Source: Chlorops oryzae (lineage: Eukaryota; Arthropoda; Insecta; Diptera; Chloropidae). Taken from it: 64,000 nt of DNA. Made by a program: the position numbers and the translations under genes. Under the pieces are notes generated by a model. That model ran no database searches. It had not been told where the DNA came from and worked only from the letters and a program-made list of their open reading frames with translations. The stretch spans positions 52,756,759-52,820,758 of the forward strand of contig CM035808.1 of the NCBI GenBank assembly GCA_020466095.1, written 5' to 3'. How positions within the stretch are numbered: the stretch's first letter is position 1; the number at the start of each line of letters is the position of its first letter. This document shows, piece after piece, positions 1-9,939 of the stretch.

Positions 1-1081
1 TTTGAAATCTTAATGCAAGTAAACGCAACTTCAATGAAGCATTAAGGCGAATGCAACTCTGCTAATTTCGAAAAATTTCATGTTTCGAACTATTTGACAG
101 TACGAATATATGGCAGCACTGCTGGTTTGTTTACGTTTTTGCTGGTTTGTTTACGTTTTCCAGTCGTCACGCACAAGTTCTATTCCTAGTTAATAGTCTA
201 ATGTTTATGTAGTTCATTACACAATTTTGCACACCTTTGTATAAAGGGAGCAGTTCCAAAAAAATGGCACGCTTTTTGTTTATAGCACATATCTATGTGT
301 TTAATTGTTCAATTTTGTTTAAATTGAACAGAATGGACAGGTATATCTGCACAATAAATAAAATGAATTTCAGCCGACGCCTTTCGATTTCTTTTTCATC
401 AAATTAAAACAGGACAGTTGTTTTGTAAGTCGAGAACATATGTTGTGTGTAAAAGCACATTTACTTAATGCGGCACTATGAACACTCTTCGAAAAATCGC
501 TTTTCGAAAACCGTAAATACGCTTTTAGGGCTAATGCTATGTTCATGCTTAGCCCTAAAAGCGCATTTACGGTTTTCGAAAAGCGATTTTTCGAAGAGTG
601 TTCATAGTGCCGCATTAAGTAAATGTGCTTTTACACACAACATATGTTCTCGACTTACAAAACATCTGTCCTGTTTTAATTTGATGAAAAAGAAATCGAA
701 ATGCGTCGGCTGAAATTCATTTTATTTATTGTGCAGATATACCTGTCCATTCTGTTCAATTTAAACAAAATTGAACAATTAAACACATCGATATGTGCTA
801 TAAACAAAAAGCGTGCCAGTTTTTTGCAACTGCTCGCTTTATACAAAGGTGTGCAAAATTGTGTAATGAACTACATAAACATTAGACTATTAACTAGGAA
901 TAGAACTTGTGCGTGACGACTGGAAAACGTAAACAAACCAGCAAAAACATAAACAAACCAGCAGTGCTGCCATATATTCGTACTGTCAAATAGTTCGAAA
1001 CATGAAAATTTTCGAAGTTAGCAGAGTTGCATCCGCCTTAATGCTACATTGAAGTTGCTTTTACTTGCATTAAGCTTTCAC
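1..1081. repeat. Giant foldback palindrome, left arm reaching the window edge
   Basis: Positions 1-533 and 549-1081 are near-perfect reverse complements around a spacer of about 15 bp, with the centre near 541. Pairing was followed arm to arm: the TTTACG/CAAACAAACC block near 120-170 pairs with 930-965, and the ends pair at 1 and 1081. The palindromic ORFs here are mirror copies of each other and are not genes. It resembles a foldback transposon or a long hairpin locus. No target duplication can be seen because the left arm runs out of the window. Confidence 0.85.
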
Positions 1082-1698
1082 ATTTTGTATGGCTAAAAGC
1101 ACATTTAGAGTCGCGTTAAGAGCTAAATGCGCTAAAAGCGCTTTTAGGGCTAAGCATGAACCCAGCATAAGCATGAACATAGCATAAACATAGCATAAAA
1201 CATTAAAAAAAAGTTGCATTGAAATTTTTACCGAAGAACGAATATTGATCTACCAAGCTCGGTGAATCCCCTATTATTTCATTTTTTTATTAAAATATTG
1301 AAAAGTAAATCTTATGATTTAACTGAAATCTAAAACTTTAATAAGAACTTCAATTTATCGTATCAAAAGATCATGTAAACGTTGTATATGTTTCTGCAGG
1401 AATTAGACATGTCTGCAAATAAAGCTATTCTTAAACTTCAACTTGCTAGAATATTTTCAAATACTAAAAAATTTCTTCATGTCATAATTTCAAGAAAATC
1501 ATGAATTTAATTTTTTGTAACACAAAGCAGGGACCTTAAAAGTTATAACATTTATTAAACACATTATGACTTAACAGTTATTTTGAAACTTTTTAAAGAA
1601 ATCAGGAAAAATATATATTTTTTTAATTTTTGTTAAAATATTGAAAAATGAGTCATAAGTTCCAACTTAAAATGAAAAATAACTGTTAATTTCATGAT
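1082..1698. other. AT-rich spacer, no gene seen
   Basis: It contains short iterations of a GCATAA/CATAGCATAA motif at 1150-1200 and AT-rich unique sequence. No ORF or RNA gene is supported. Confidence 0.6.
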
Positions 1699-1701
1699 TT
1701 A

Positions 1702-1857
1702 AGCTGGAATTAGTGACGGCACACAATAAGAAATGGGCTGGCTCACACTTTTTGTATGAAATCAGTTATTGAACGCATAAGGTTACATAAGAAAATTGTG
1801 TTAAAAATAGATTCTTTTGCTATGTTATACTATGCTGTGCTGTCACTGATTCCAGCT
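1702..1857. mobile_element. Harbinger-type MITE (TTA target site), interrupted at its right edge by the Polinton
   Basis: Terminal inverted repeats begin AGCTGGAATTAGTGACGG and end with the matching complement at 1836-1857. The left flank is TTA (1699-1701). The right TTA is completed only on the far side of the Polinton (21871-21873), so the Polinton landed exactly on the right MITE border. The element is 156 bp with no coding capacity. A 3-bp TTA duplication is typical of PIF/Harbinger elements. Confidence 0.7.
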
Positions 1858-1859
1858 TT
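1854..1859. repeat. Polinton target-site duplication, left copy
   Basis: AGCTTT immediately precedes the first base of the left terminal inverted repeat. It matches 21867-21872 exactly, and 6 bp is the length known for Polintons. Confidence 0.95.
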
Positions 1860-2566
1860 AGTAGGGGGGATATGTTCGTTCTGGATGTGCAACTTTTTTT
1901 GTATGGAAAATCGGAAAAAGACGCACATTTAAGATCTAGAAAATTTTTGTTCGGTTGTATGAGATGTCGCACATTTAAGATCTAGAAAATTTTTGTTCAT
2001 TTGTATGAGATGTCGCACATCTAGAAAATTTTGGTTGGTTAATATGAGATGACATACATTTAGGTCTTTGGAAATTTAGGAAGTTTGTATGAGGTGACAT
2101 ACATTTAGGTCTTTAGAAATTTTTGGAGGTTTATATGAGAAGGTTCGCATTGAGCCTCATTGAAGTGGTGAGGGGGTGAGAAACTGTGCGGTAGGAGAGC
2201 ATATATAGTTCAATATGTAAACATTGGGTTAGAGCTGGAGTTGACTTATCGCTACTGAAGTCATTGAGATGAAGATAAGGCATGATTTTTTAGCCAGAAC
2301 AAGTTGAAGCTTGCCTCATTGAATGTTTTGAAAAATGAGTACATATATGTGTGAGTATGGTGTGGGTGAGAAACTGTGCGGTAGGAGAGCATATATAGGT
2401 CAATATGTAAACATTGGGCTAGAGCTGGAGTTGACTTATCGCTACTGAAGTCATTGAGATGAAGATAAGGCATGATTTTTTAGCCAGAACAAGTTGAAGC
2501 GTGCCTCATTGGATGTTTTTTCAAAAAATTTTCAAGTTCAAGTTCAGTTCAATCAGGGGGATATTT
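1860..2566 (+). repeat. Polinton left terminal inverted repeat (about 707 bp)
   Basis: This is the reverse complement of 21401-21866, ending at the shared ATCAGGGG block. It is about 240 bp longer than the right copy because it contains two internal duplications: a unit of about 47 bp with AAGATCTAGAAAATTTTTG (near 1930-2020) and a unit of about 190-193 bp (near 2175-2365, repeated to about 2560). Confidence 0.95.
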
Positions 2567-2826
2567 TTGGGATTGAATGTTTTGAAAAATTAGTACATAT
2601 ATGTGTGAGTATGGTGTGGGTGAGAAACTGTGTGGAAGTTTGAAGAAAAGTGTGAAGGTATAAAAATAAAATTTGTTCTATTGGCGCTATCAGTCTTACA
2701 AGTGAAGTCGAACAGATATTGATATAGTAGTAACCTTGCGACGCACAAAAATACAAAAAAGGTAAGGGGGAAAAAAAATTATTTTAAATTAAATTAATAA
2801 TGTCCTTTTATTTTTTGTAGATAAAT
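2567..2826. other. Polinton left subterminal region
   Basis: A third partial copy of the TIR-associated block (GAATGTTTTGAAAAA... to about 2640) is followed by AT-rich sequence leading into the first ORF. A promoter is likely here but I cannot point to a specific element. Confidence 0.5.
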
Positions 2827-3295
2827 ATGACGGATCAAAGTCAGAGAGCTCTGAATGCTATTAAGGACTTCGAAAGACTTAATAAAAAGGAAAGTATCCC
2901 TATTAATCAGCTAGCGGAAGGGGAACAGCATCCTATTGTTAGGGCTGTGAGAATTTGGAAAACGAATTTTATTGGAACTTATCAAAGGAGTAATATTTTT
3001 ACCGGCAATGTTCAACGATTTGAAGGAAGAAACCTTGGAGCTATTGAAAGATCAAAGTTGTTCTCTAATTCGGAGAGGGTCTTAGCAAAATTATACTTTA
3101 CACATTGTTGAAGGTATTCCAAACTCTCAACCACTCTTCATAGATTTTAACGTTCATGATCATTTGTTCAATGAAAACCTCTTTTACGCCCCACCTAATA
3201 TAAGAAGCAATGATATTGAGGAAGATAATGATGATGATTATGTTGATGATGTTATAAATGTTAAGAAAAGGAAAAATATTCTAATAAATATGTAA
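2827..3295 (+). pseudogene. Small Polinton protein of unknown function, frameshifted
   Basis: An ATG at 2827 opens a 94-residue frame (TGA at 3109-3111). Coding-like sequence continues in another frame from about 3097 to a TAA at 3293-3295 and ends in an acidic Asp/Asn/Glu-rich tail with a basic KKRK patch. A single one-base shift near 3095-3105 explains both. Only one other clear gene, the distant PLA2/protease pair, shares its strand. The N-terminal half has a 'PINQLAEGEQHPI' style beta-rich pattern that loosely recalls small OB-fold-like proteins, but this is only an impression. Position next to the left TIR suggests an early or replication-associated protein; function unknown. Confidence 0.6.
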
Positions 3296-3379
3296 AAAAT
3301 TTTTTTCAAAAATAAAAGAAAATAAATTTTGTTTTCAATTCTTAAAAGAATCTTTTATTTAATAAATGAATAGAGGAAC

Positions 3380-3901
3380 TTATGACATAGCTGAACCATA
3401 ATCTTGAACAAATTTTCTTAGAGCTAAATAATTTTTAAGGGCGCAAGCGCAAGCTTTCTTTTTTCTTGTCAACAAATTACAATGATTGTTACATGTTATA
3501 TCCTCTGAATCACATAGGTGCCTTATGTTCTTAAGCGAATAATTACAATCGATTTCTTTTATGCCAGAAATTGCGCACTCTGCCAAAAGTTCCTTTTCCC
3601 ACATTGATTTTTCTTCGCCTTTTACATGTATTTGATAGCCTTTGAGGAGAAATTTCATATATTTCTTCATTTCACTCAAAGTGAAGTCACCAGAGTCCCA
3701 ATCGAGCATATGGTAATTGTTTTTGAGCCAAATTACTGATTTTTTCTCGGCATCGTTCAATAATTTGAAATTAAATGGTGACTTTATAAGAAAATGTATA
3801 AATTTTTTTTTATCACTGAAGCAAAAAGCGACTTCCTTAAAAATGAATTGGTTATTAGTGAGTCGGAATCCTTGACAATCGAAGACAACAAATTTAGGCA
3901 T
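3380..3901 (-). CDS. Conserved Polinton-associated protein of unknown function, 173 aa
   Basis: An uninterrupted frame starts at an ATG (3901) directly after the capsid gene on the same strand. It opens MPKFVVFDCQGF, has an LKNNYHMLDWDSGDF block around residues 59-73 and an HVKGEEKSMWEKELL block around 91-106, and ends with a Cys-rich basic segment (CACALKNYLALRKF). Acidic-plus-His patterns of this sort occur in RNase H/DEDD-like nuclease folds, so a nuclease-like protein is one possibility, but I do not recognise the family with certainty. No signal peptide or membrane segment is seen. Confidence 0.6.
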   Translation of the reverse strand: MPKFVVFDCQGFRLTNNQFIFKEVAFCFSDKKKFIHFLIKSPFNFKLLNDAEKKSVIWLKNNYHMLDWDSGDFTLSEMKKYMKFLLKGYQIHVKGEEKSMWEKELLAECAISGIKEIDCNYSLKNIRHLCDSEDITCNNHCNLLTRKKKACACALKNYLALRKFVQDYGSAMS

Positions 3902-5136
3902 TTTTCCTTTATCCGGGTTTTATTGTCGTGAACAAGTTTTTTGCTCAAAGGCTTATGATGAAATAAATAAAATGTGCTACAAATCAATGCTTTATATAAA
4001 GTGTGCTTTACACAATATGCCGACGTGTTTGGTTTAATGTTTTCAAGAGTTTTGAACATTATACGAATATCGAGAGCACCTGTTTTAATTTCTTCATTTT
4101 GATGCGACGTGTCAATAACAATTATTGGACATTCTTTAAACTTTTTGCAGCATAAAAGTGGGTGTGACTCAATCATGTAATAACTTTGTTGAAACCTTGC
4201 ATACATTTCATATAAGAGAGCATATCGATTACGAGACAAATTTAAATTTAGGTCATCGTATGGATATGAAACAGAGTTTAAATGTACTTTTAAATCGGTT
4301 AAGCTACAGTTTGTAAACTTTTCTCCATTCTCGAAAGCGATAAGAATAAAACGAGGACGCTCACTTTGTGTTCCTACTTTTATGTTCCATGTATGATTTG
4401 TACTTTGAGGTAGCTCTGGATAAAAGTAACATTCCCAACTACGAAATGTTATAGGTAGAGGAATATCCTCTTTAATAGTTGTATAGATTTTCAATTTAGC
4501 TGCATCGGATAATTGAATTTGGGGAACCTTCCAAGCAACATTTAAGAGCTTTAAGTTAATGTTATCCTTTTCACTCTCTTCCGTACTATAGACAGACTTA
4601 TCATTTGATCTAGAACGTAGCAAGATAAGCTCATGTTTTGAATTTATCATAATTTTATCAAAGTCTTCGGCAAAGCCCATCAACATTTTTAGTGGTACGC
4701 AAAAATTGAAATAGCCATTATTTATAGCTGGTTTAATATTTTCTTCCGGAGACCAACCGGCATTTTCCAACATTGTACTTGTATTTTTGTTTAAGGATAC
4801 AAGACTTTTTAAAGTAGAAGTTTGACCTAAGTACCGTGTGCGATCAATTTCCACACCATTCATTTCATAACGTATTTCCTCAAATAGATATGCCATACAA
4901 TTATTTCGAAATTTAACTCCTTCGGGTTCTGCATTTTCGGAACCAATTGAAATAACCCCCTCAATGTACAGTAAGCTTTCATGAGGTAGAACGTAGAGAT
5001 CTTGATTTTGAAATGCTATCCGTATCTCATCATTGTTGTTAAAGGATTGCAAATATGGTTGATATGTGTGAAATTCTTTCTTCGTAATAGACTCATCGAA
5101 GACGGGTTGTTCTCCAACTCTCAAGATATTATTCAT
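3902..5136 (-). pseudogene. Polinton major capsid protein (double jelly-roll), 3' end shifted out of frame
   Basis: The frame opens with MNNILRVGEQPVFDESI at 5136, a start typical of insect Polinton major capsid proteins, followed by a YLPHESLLYIEG-like beta-rich region. About 375 residues look like genuine capsid sequence. After about position 4015 the same frame reads through non-capsid sequence into the neighbouring gene (nominal end 3784), so the natural C-terminus has been lost to a small indel. In the family this protein forms the trimeric capsid shell. The ATG lies 55 bp from a piggyBac-like insertion, which separates it from the minor capsid gene that should be its upstream partner. 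Confidence 0.85.
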
Positions 5137-5578
5137 TTCTTTTTAATGTAAGTAAATCCCAATGATTGTAAAAAGTTTCTATTTTTAATACTTAACCCAT
5201 TATCTGCCTGGCGGTCGAGATCTCGACCAACAACTTTAAAAAAATCCTAAAAATCAAAGGATACGAATAAAGTCTTAATTTTTTTTGTAAATGATAGGTT
5301 GGTCTATGGAAAACAGACGGATAGTCAAACCTCCAAAAATTTTCCAATTGGATTTTGGTATGGGCTTTCCAATTAGATAAGCCATTTTAAAGATTTTTTT
5401 CCGCACCCATTTTCCAAAAGAAAAATTATTAACTTCAATGTAATTTTTTTCTAAGATATCAGAACAAATTTCAAATATCATTTTTAAAAGATTCTGAAAA
5501 CAAAAAAAAATTATTTTGATGAGTTTTATAAGGAGTTAAAAAAGATGGTCGATATATCGACCAAAGGCAGAATCACTA

Positions 5579-7203
5579 TGCACTCCGCGCCACTTGAATA
5601 GCACACCAGTCCATTTCTCAATATAACTGCTTCAAACAAAGAAATTGCTTGGCGGATTGCGTTTAAATCTTCAAAAATCTTTTTATTAGTACTTTTTCGT
5701 TTTCTATCACAAAATTCAAGCTTGGGAAGTGAAAAATTTTAAGAATTTTAGCTTTTTTGTTTTCGTGTTGACGAAAAGCATGCAAAAAATTTTCACCACT
5801 TGAATAGAACAGTTAATCAAATCGAGTAGTTTTTTCCGTGTCTTTCGACGTAAACTGCTGATTTTTATATAATTTAATGAGATAGCGTATTTTTGAGGCT
5901 AAATAAAGTTGAAATGGGTTGTGGAAAAGAGACCAAAAAGGCGAAATCAAAGCGTACAAGGATATGCGGCTATCTGTTTCGCAAATACAAAAAAAAATCG
6001 AAAAAAGCCGAAAAGTTATATCTGCCTTTTGTTTAAATGAAGCCAAATATAGGAAAAACATGTAAGGCCGAACGTACCGTGTTCTTCCTGAGGCGGACAA
6101 GTGACTTATTTTAAGAATCTCTTCAAACTCGCACGACTGCATAGCAAAAATAAGGCAAAAATCAGGTGTTAATGCGAGTTTAACTACTATAAGGCGTTTT
6201 ATATCGAGGGCTGGCCATATTCAAAGACTAAATACTAAGAAGAAAACCCCACTCAACCCCGCCCTTAAGGAGCAACACCTCAAATTCTGCCGCGCCAACG
6301 TATCGTGGACTACCACATCGCATCGTGTTGTGTTCTCAGGTGAGAAAAAATTTAATTTGGAAAGACCCGATGGCTATAGTTTTTATTTTCATGTATTAAT
6401 GCAAGAAATACACTATTTGGACCGTAATCAAAGTCGAGCAGGCGGTGTGAAGCTGTGGGGAGCGATCTCATCCTTCGGCACTTGTGAACTGCAATTTTTG
6501 ACTACGGCTATGAATGCAACGGCTTACTGTGCTGTACTTCAGAAGGCGTTTCCTTGTATTAGCGAGATTTTCGGACCTTTGCAATGGATTCACACTGCCC
6601 GGGCTGTAAAGTCCAACATACTAAAGCATAATGTAGCGCTTTTAAGCTGGCATCCATATTCACTAGACTTAAACACCATAGAAAACGTTTGGGGTTGGGT
6701 TACTCGAAAGGTCTATGAACCTGGAAAACAATTTTCAACTGTTTGCGAATTAATTGACGCCATAAAACACGCTTGGAACACCATTCCACTTTCTTATATT
6801 GCTTCAATGTACGAGTCCATCGCAAACAGGGTGCTTGAAGTTATAACCAACAAAGCGGGTTCCAACCATTATTAAAAGATGTTCTTTTTTATGGAAAATA
6901 TTCTTACTACGTTTTATTTATGTATAAATAAAGGTCAGAAAAGAAAATGTTGAAAAGTCGCTGTTTTTAAAGGTGTTCTATTCAAGTGGTGCAAATATGA
7001 TCCTTTTTTGGAGTTGATTCGTTCAAAAATTAATTTAAAAAATTCACCGCTCCACATATTTCAGCCATTTAAGCGGGATTAAATAAGGGATTGATGTACC
7101 GCCTTCAATACAAAAAAAAATTCAACGCTCTCACTTATATGGATTGAGATATATATATAAAAAAAAATGTGTTATATGTGCTTTTCAAGTGGCGCGCAGT
7201 GTA
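5579..7203 (+). mobile_element. Tc3-like Tc1/mariner element inside the piggyBac-like element
   Basis: TA duplications (5577-5578, 7204-7205) flank ends of the form TRCACTSCGCGCCACTTGAA. Length is 1625 bp, normal for this group. Sequence outside both TAs is itself inverted (30 bp each side), see findings. It contains one degenerate transposase gene. Confidence 0.85.
5914..6875 (+). pseudogene. Tc3-like transposase, dead
   Basis: The probable start ATG at 5914 begins a Tc3-like N-terminal DNA-binding region (MGCGKETKKAKSKR) that soon loses frame. The longest open piece is 6330-6875 (181 aa) with the recognisable blocks VFSGEKKFNL, WGAISSFGTCELQFL and NTIENVWGWVTRKVYE. The E of the DDE triad is present. 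The segment that should carry the second catalytic Asp (before HTARAV) is deleted, reading PLQWIHTARAV. Several frameshifts upstream also separate the first catalytic Asp from the rest. The gene cannot encode an active transposase. Confidence 0.88.
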
Positions 7204-7370
7204 TAGTGATTCTGCCTTTGGTCGATATATCGACCACCCCATATCTCCCAATAAAAAATTTGTATTTTTTCAAAAACGCTAAAATCTCTTAATTACACCA
7301 CTAGAAGCTTGCAAAACCAAACTCAAGCCTAAATTCATCGTATTTTTGGTACCGGCAGATAATGGGTTAA

Positions 7371-7655
7371 TGGCTTTTTTATAAGAAATTTTTCTTTGCT
7401 TATTCTTGATGCGTTATGTACAAGAAATGAAGATAAACTGATAGAAGAACCATCGTTCACACCATTTTTATTAAATATAATCATAGCTGATGCTAATTAT
7501 TCAACAGGTTTCAAGTGGAGTCTTAATGTAATTGTTTCTCCTTGAAAATTTAATAATACACCGTTTTCGTTAACAAGTCAAACTGCAATTGAACCTATCT
7601 CTTTGACGATCACAGGCAAATAGATAACATTATTTGGAATTATGTCTATTATATA
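7371..7655 (-). pseudogene. Degenerate 3' part of the minor capsid gene
   Basis: The stretch between the stop of the minor capsid frame and the piggyBac-like insertion still reads as coding-like sequence on the minus strand in fragments, with a stop and at least one frame change. I see no separate gene here; it is best read as the decayed C-terminal part of the neighbouring gene. Confidence 0.5.
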
Positions 7656-8228
7656 TCACGGTTCAACATTTATAGAGAATTCATGTAAGGTGTGTGCCAA
7701 GGTGCTGTTAACATATGAACCGCCCACAATGTTGCACTCAATACGTACAACATTGTTTTGGGTAATCATTAAACTTGTATCCGATATATGTGTTTCATAA
7801 GGTTTAAGTTGACGCTTTGAAAATCCCAAAAGCGATCCAATGCTTCTCTCTCTATCAAAATAAATTATATCTTTTTCAGAGAATATTTCAGCTTTTAATG
7901 TATTATTATTGGCCTTTATACTTAATGTAGCACCAGCTGCTGCTGCTTCTTGATTTTCGTATGCGTCTAAAATATATTTCACAATATCATCGAACTCATA
8001 TGACCCGATAGGAAGCTCGATTACATGCTTGCCAATGTGAAAAAGGTTATTTTTTTCATCAATATTCGGTATTGAGTAATATGTATGAAAATCAATCAGT
8101 CCAGAAACATATTCCTTTTTAAGCTCTATGGGAGGAAAATAATTTGCTGTAAGAATTGAGGAATTTCCAGTCAAAGTCAATGTTCTTGACATCTTGAGGG
8201 GTTGAGATAGTAAAGTAAACTGAATCAA
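7656..8228 (-). pseudogene. Polinton minor capsid (penton-like) protein, C-terminally truncated
   Basis: The 190-residue frame contains MSRTLTLTGNSSILTANYFP near its N-terminus and PIGSYEFDDIVKYIL in the middle, both characteristic of Polinton minor capsid proteins (single jelly-roll). The likely native start is the internal Met at 8192 (MSRTLTL) rather than 8228, because relatives begin there. A stop at 7656 ends the frame early. It lies 34 bp downstream of the integrase gene on the same strand, so co-transcription is plausible. Confidence 0.82.
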
Positions 8229-8262
8229 TCAATGAAATAAAACTTCTTTTTATAAAATTTTT

Positions 8263-9180
8263 TCATAGTATATCATATTTATTTTTCCAAGAGTTGTGAC
8301 TATCGGAAAACCCCAACCATTTTACATACACTTTATCACCCCGCTTCTTTATAACTTTCTCAACTAAATACATGTGAGGAAAACGTGTTTTTTGCAATTG
8401 TTGTGTATAGAAAGCACCCTCAATTACATTTCCCTGATAGTCTTCTAGAATATAAGTACATGGATTGGTATTTTGAATCTTATTTATCTTGAAGATTTCC
8501 GTTGTCCAATTGGGTGTGTAACCTTTCTCAAAAACATGTTTATATTTGCTTATTCGAACGTAATCGTCTACATAAAATTTGGGCTTATTATAGACTTTCA
8601 GACGGTTGTAAATCGTTTTTAGAATTGTTGCTGCATTTAAAGAATTCGCTTTATCGGGTGCAATTTTTATTGTTCTGTGCACTTTTCCATTGTACTCTTT
8701 AGTCAATTTTTGATATTCATCAATCCATTTGTAAGAACCGCGATTACTGAAGCCCTTCCACATCATATTTTTCAAAGTGCGATTAAATCGTTCAACTATC
8801 GAGGCTTTCAATACACTATAGATAGAGTAGTGATTTATTTTGTTTTGTTTCATTAAAAGTTGAAACTCTTTATTGAAGAATTCCTTCCCATCATCTGTTT
8901 GCAAATTTTTAGGTTTTCGACCGCATTCAAATACACTTTTCATTGCTTTGGTAACATCAGGAGCTGTTTTCGACTTTATCGCAACGGTCCAGGCATATTT
9001 GGAGAAAGTGTCAATGATTGTGAGTAGGTAGCGATACCCTTTGTTGAATGTAGAGTAATTACCCATTTCCACTAAATCAGCTTGCCAAAGATCATCAATA
9101 TCTTTGGTTATTATAGCTCTTCGTCTAAAATTTCGTCGTGCCTGTCGATGGAGCTCCTCAACTATTTGATATCGACTCAT
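8263..9180 (-). CDS. Polinton integrase (RVE domain plus chromodomain), 305 aa
   Basis: This is the DDE-type strand-transfer enzyme that inserts Polinton DNA. Visible catalytic residues are D35 (WQADLVEM), D96 (LQTDDGKEF) and E130 (ASIVERFNRT); the D-E distance is 33 residues, slightly short of the retroviral 35. A C-terminal chromodomain starts about residue 272 (YLVEKVIKKRGDKVYVKWLGF) and ends in NSWKNKYDIL. The start MSRYQIVEELHRQAR is supported because, in the duplicated copy at 9740-9931, this ATG overlaps the stop of the upstream fibre-like gene as ATGA. The frame is intact, but its native upstream context has been replaced by a PolB fragment. Confidence 0.95.
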   Translation of the reverse strand: MSRYQIVEELHRQARRNFRRRAIITKDIDDLWQADLVEMGNYSTFNKGYRYLLTIIDTFSKYAWTVAIKSKTAPDVTKAMKSVFECGRKPKNLQTDDGKEFFNKEFQLLMKQNKINHYSIYSVLKASIVERFNRTLKNMMWKGFSNRGSYKWIDEYQKLTKEYNGKVHRTIKIAPDKANSLNAATILKTIYNRLKVYNKPKFYVDDYVRISKYKHVFEKGYTPNWTTEIFKINKIQNTNPCTYILEDYQGNVIEGAFYTQQLQKTRFPHMYLVEKVIKKRGDKVYVKWLGFSDSHNSWKNKYDIL

Positions 9181-9211
9181 CTTGAAGATGGTATTGCGTG
9201 GTTTTGGTATT

Positions 9212-9739
9212 TATACTTATTTCTGAATTATTCTCCTCAAAAATTTTAATTTGATTCAATGTCAATGGAAATGATAAGTTGGAGAAATTAAGCAAAGTTC
9301 CATCTGGGGTAGTTATGTGATCCAATTTTATATTTAGCTTATAATTTGAGCATTTTTCCAGATTTAGACCTGTTTGAAAGGACGATATCACTGCCCATTT
9401 GAAGCAGTTCTCATCTTTATTTTTAACATTTATACAAGCATGTTTTTTCTAAATCCATAATGGAAGCACTTCCAAGTGAACAATTCGTAAAAGAGACCAT
9501 CCACTATCCCTTTCTTGAAAAACATTCATTTTTTCCAAAATATCTTTGCATTTCTGGGAAATGTCCTCATTTATATCTGATGACTCCGTTAAAATAGTCA
9601 TTTTAGTTGAGAAAGATTTTATCATTATTTTTGTTTCTTCCTCATTTTGCTTGATTAGCAAATATTCGAAAAATAGTTCTTTGTTAGATTTTATCGATGT
9701 ATGCTTTAGAATTAGGTTGCTCAATGCGTCCGGAACGTT
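9212..9739 (-). pseudogene. Displaced fragment of the PolB N-terminal region
   Basis: The minus-strand pieces 9449-9724 and 9158-9391 match the N-terminal half of the PolB gene at 19900-20335 almost residue for residue: LILKHTSIKSN, FQERDSGWSLLRIVHLEV, FSNLSFPLTLNQIKIFEENN. This fragment keeps a stretch (around 9330-9430, including NCFKWAVISSFQ in another frame) that the main PolB copy has lost. It lacks a piece, NINQYRPMRASGH, that the main copy retains. It is therefore not a simple copy of the resident gene in its present state. Confidence 0.88.
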
Positions 9740-9931
9740 GTGAGTAGGTAGCGATAACCTTTGTTGAATGTAGAGTAATTACCCATTTCCACTAAATCAG
9801 CTTGCCAAAGATCATCAATATCTTTGGTTATAACAGCTCTTCGTTTAAAATTTCGTCGTGCCTGTCGATGGAGCTCCTCAACTATTTGATATCGACTCAT
9901 CTTGAAGATGGTATTGTGTGGTTTTGGTTTG
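9740..9931 (-). repeat. Second copy of the integrase 5' end (192 bp, 720 bp from the first)
   Basis: It matches 9020-9211 with a handful of differences and includes the integrase ATG and first ~54 codons. It retains the native junction to the fibre-like gene upstream. The two copies bracket the PolB fragment. Confidence 0.92.
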
Positions 9932-9939
9932 GTTTTTGA

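Larger units (their letters stand above)
5196..7366. mobile_element. piggyBac-like non-autonomous element at TTAA
   Basis: TTAA at 5192-5195 and 7367-7370 flank ends CCCATTATCTGCC and its complement (13 bp). TTAA duplications and CCC ends are diagnostic of the piggyBac superfamily. No piggyBac transposase is present. The left end carries a 16-bp palindrome GGTCGAGATCTCGACC, and similar GGTCGATATATCGACC palindromes lie inside at 5547 and 7220. A Tc3-like element occupies most of the interior. It inserted between the major and minor capsid genes. Confidence 0.85.

Noticed and set aside
370..713. Two ~81-aa ORFs, one on each strand
   Set aside because: They are mirror images produced by the palindrome at 1-1081.
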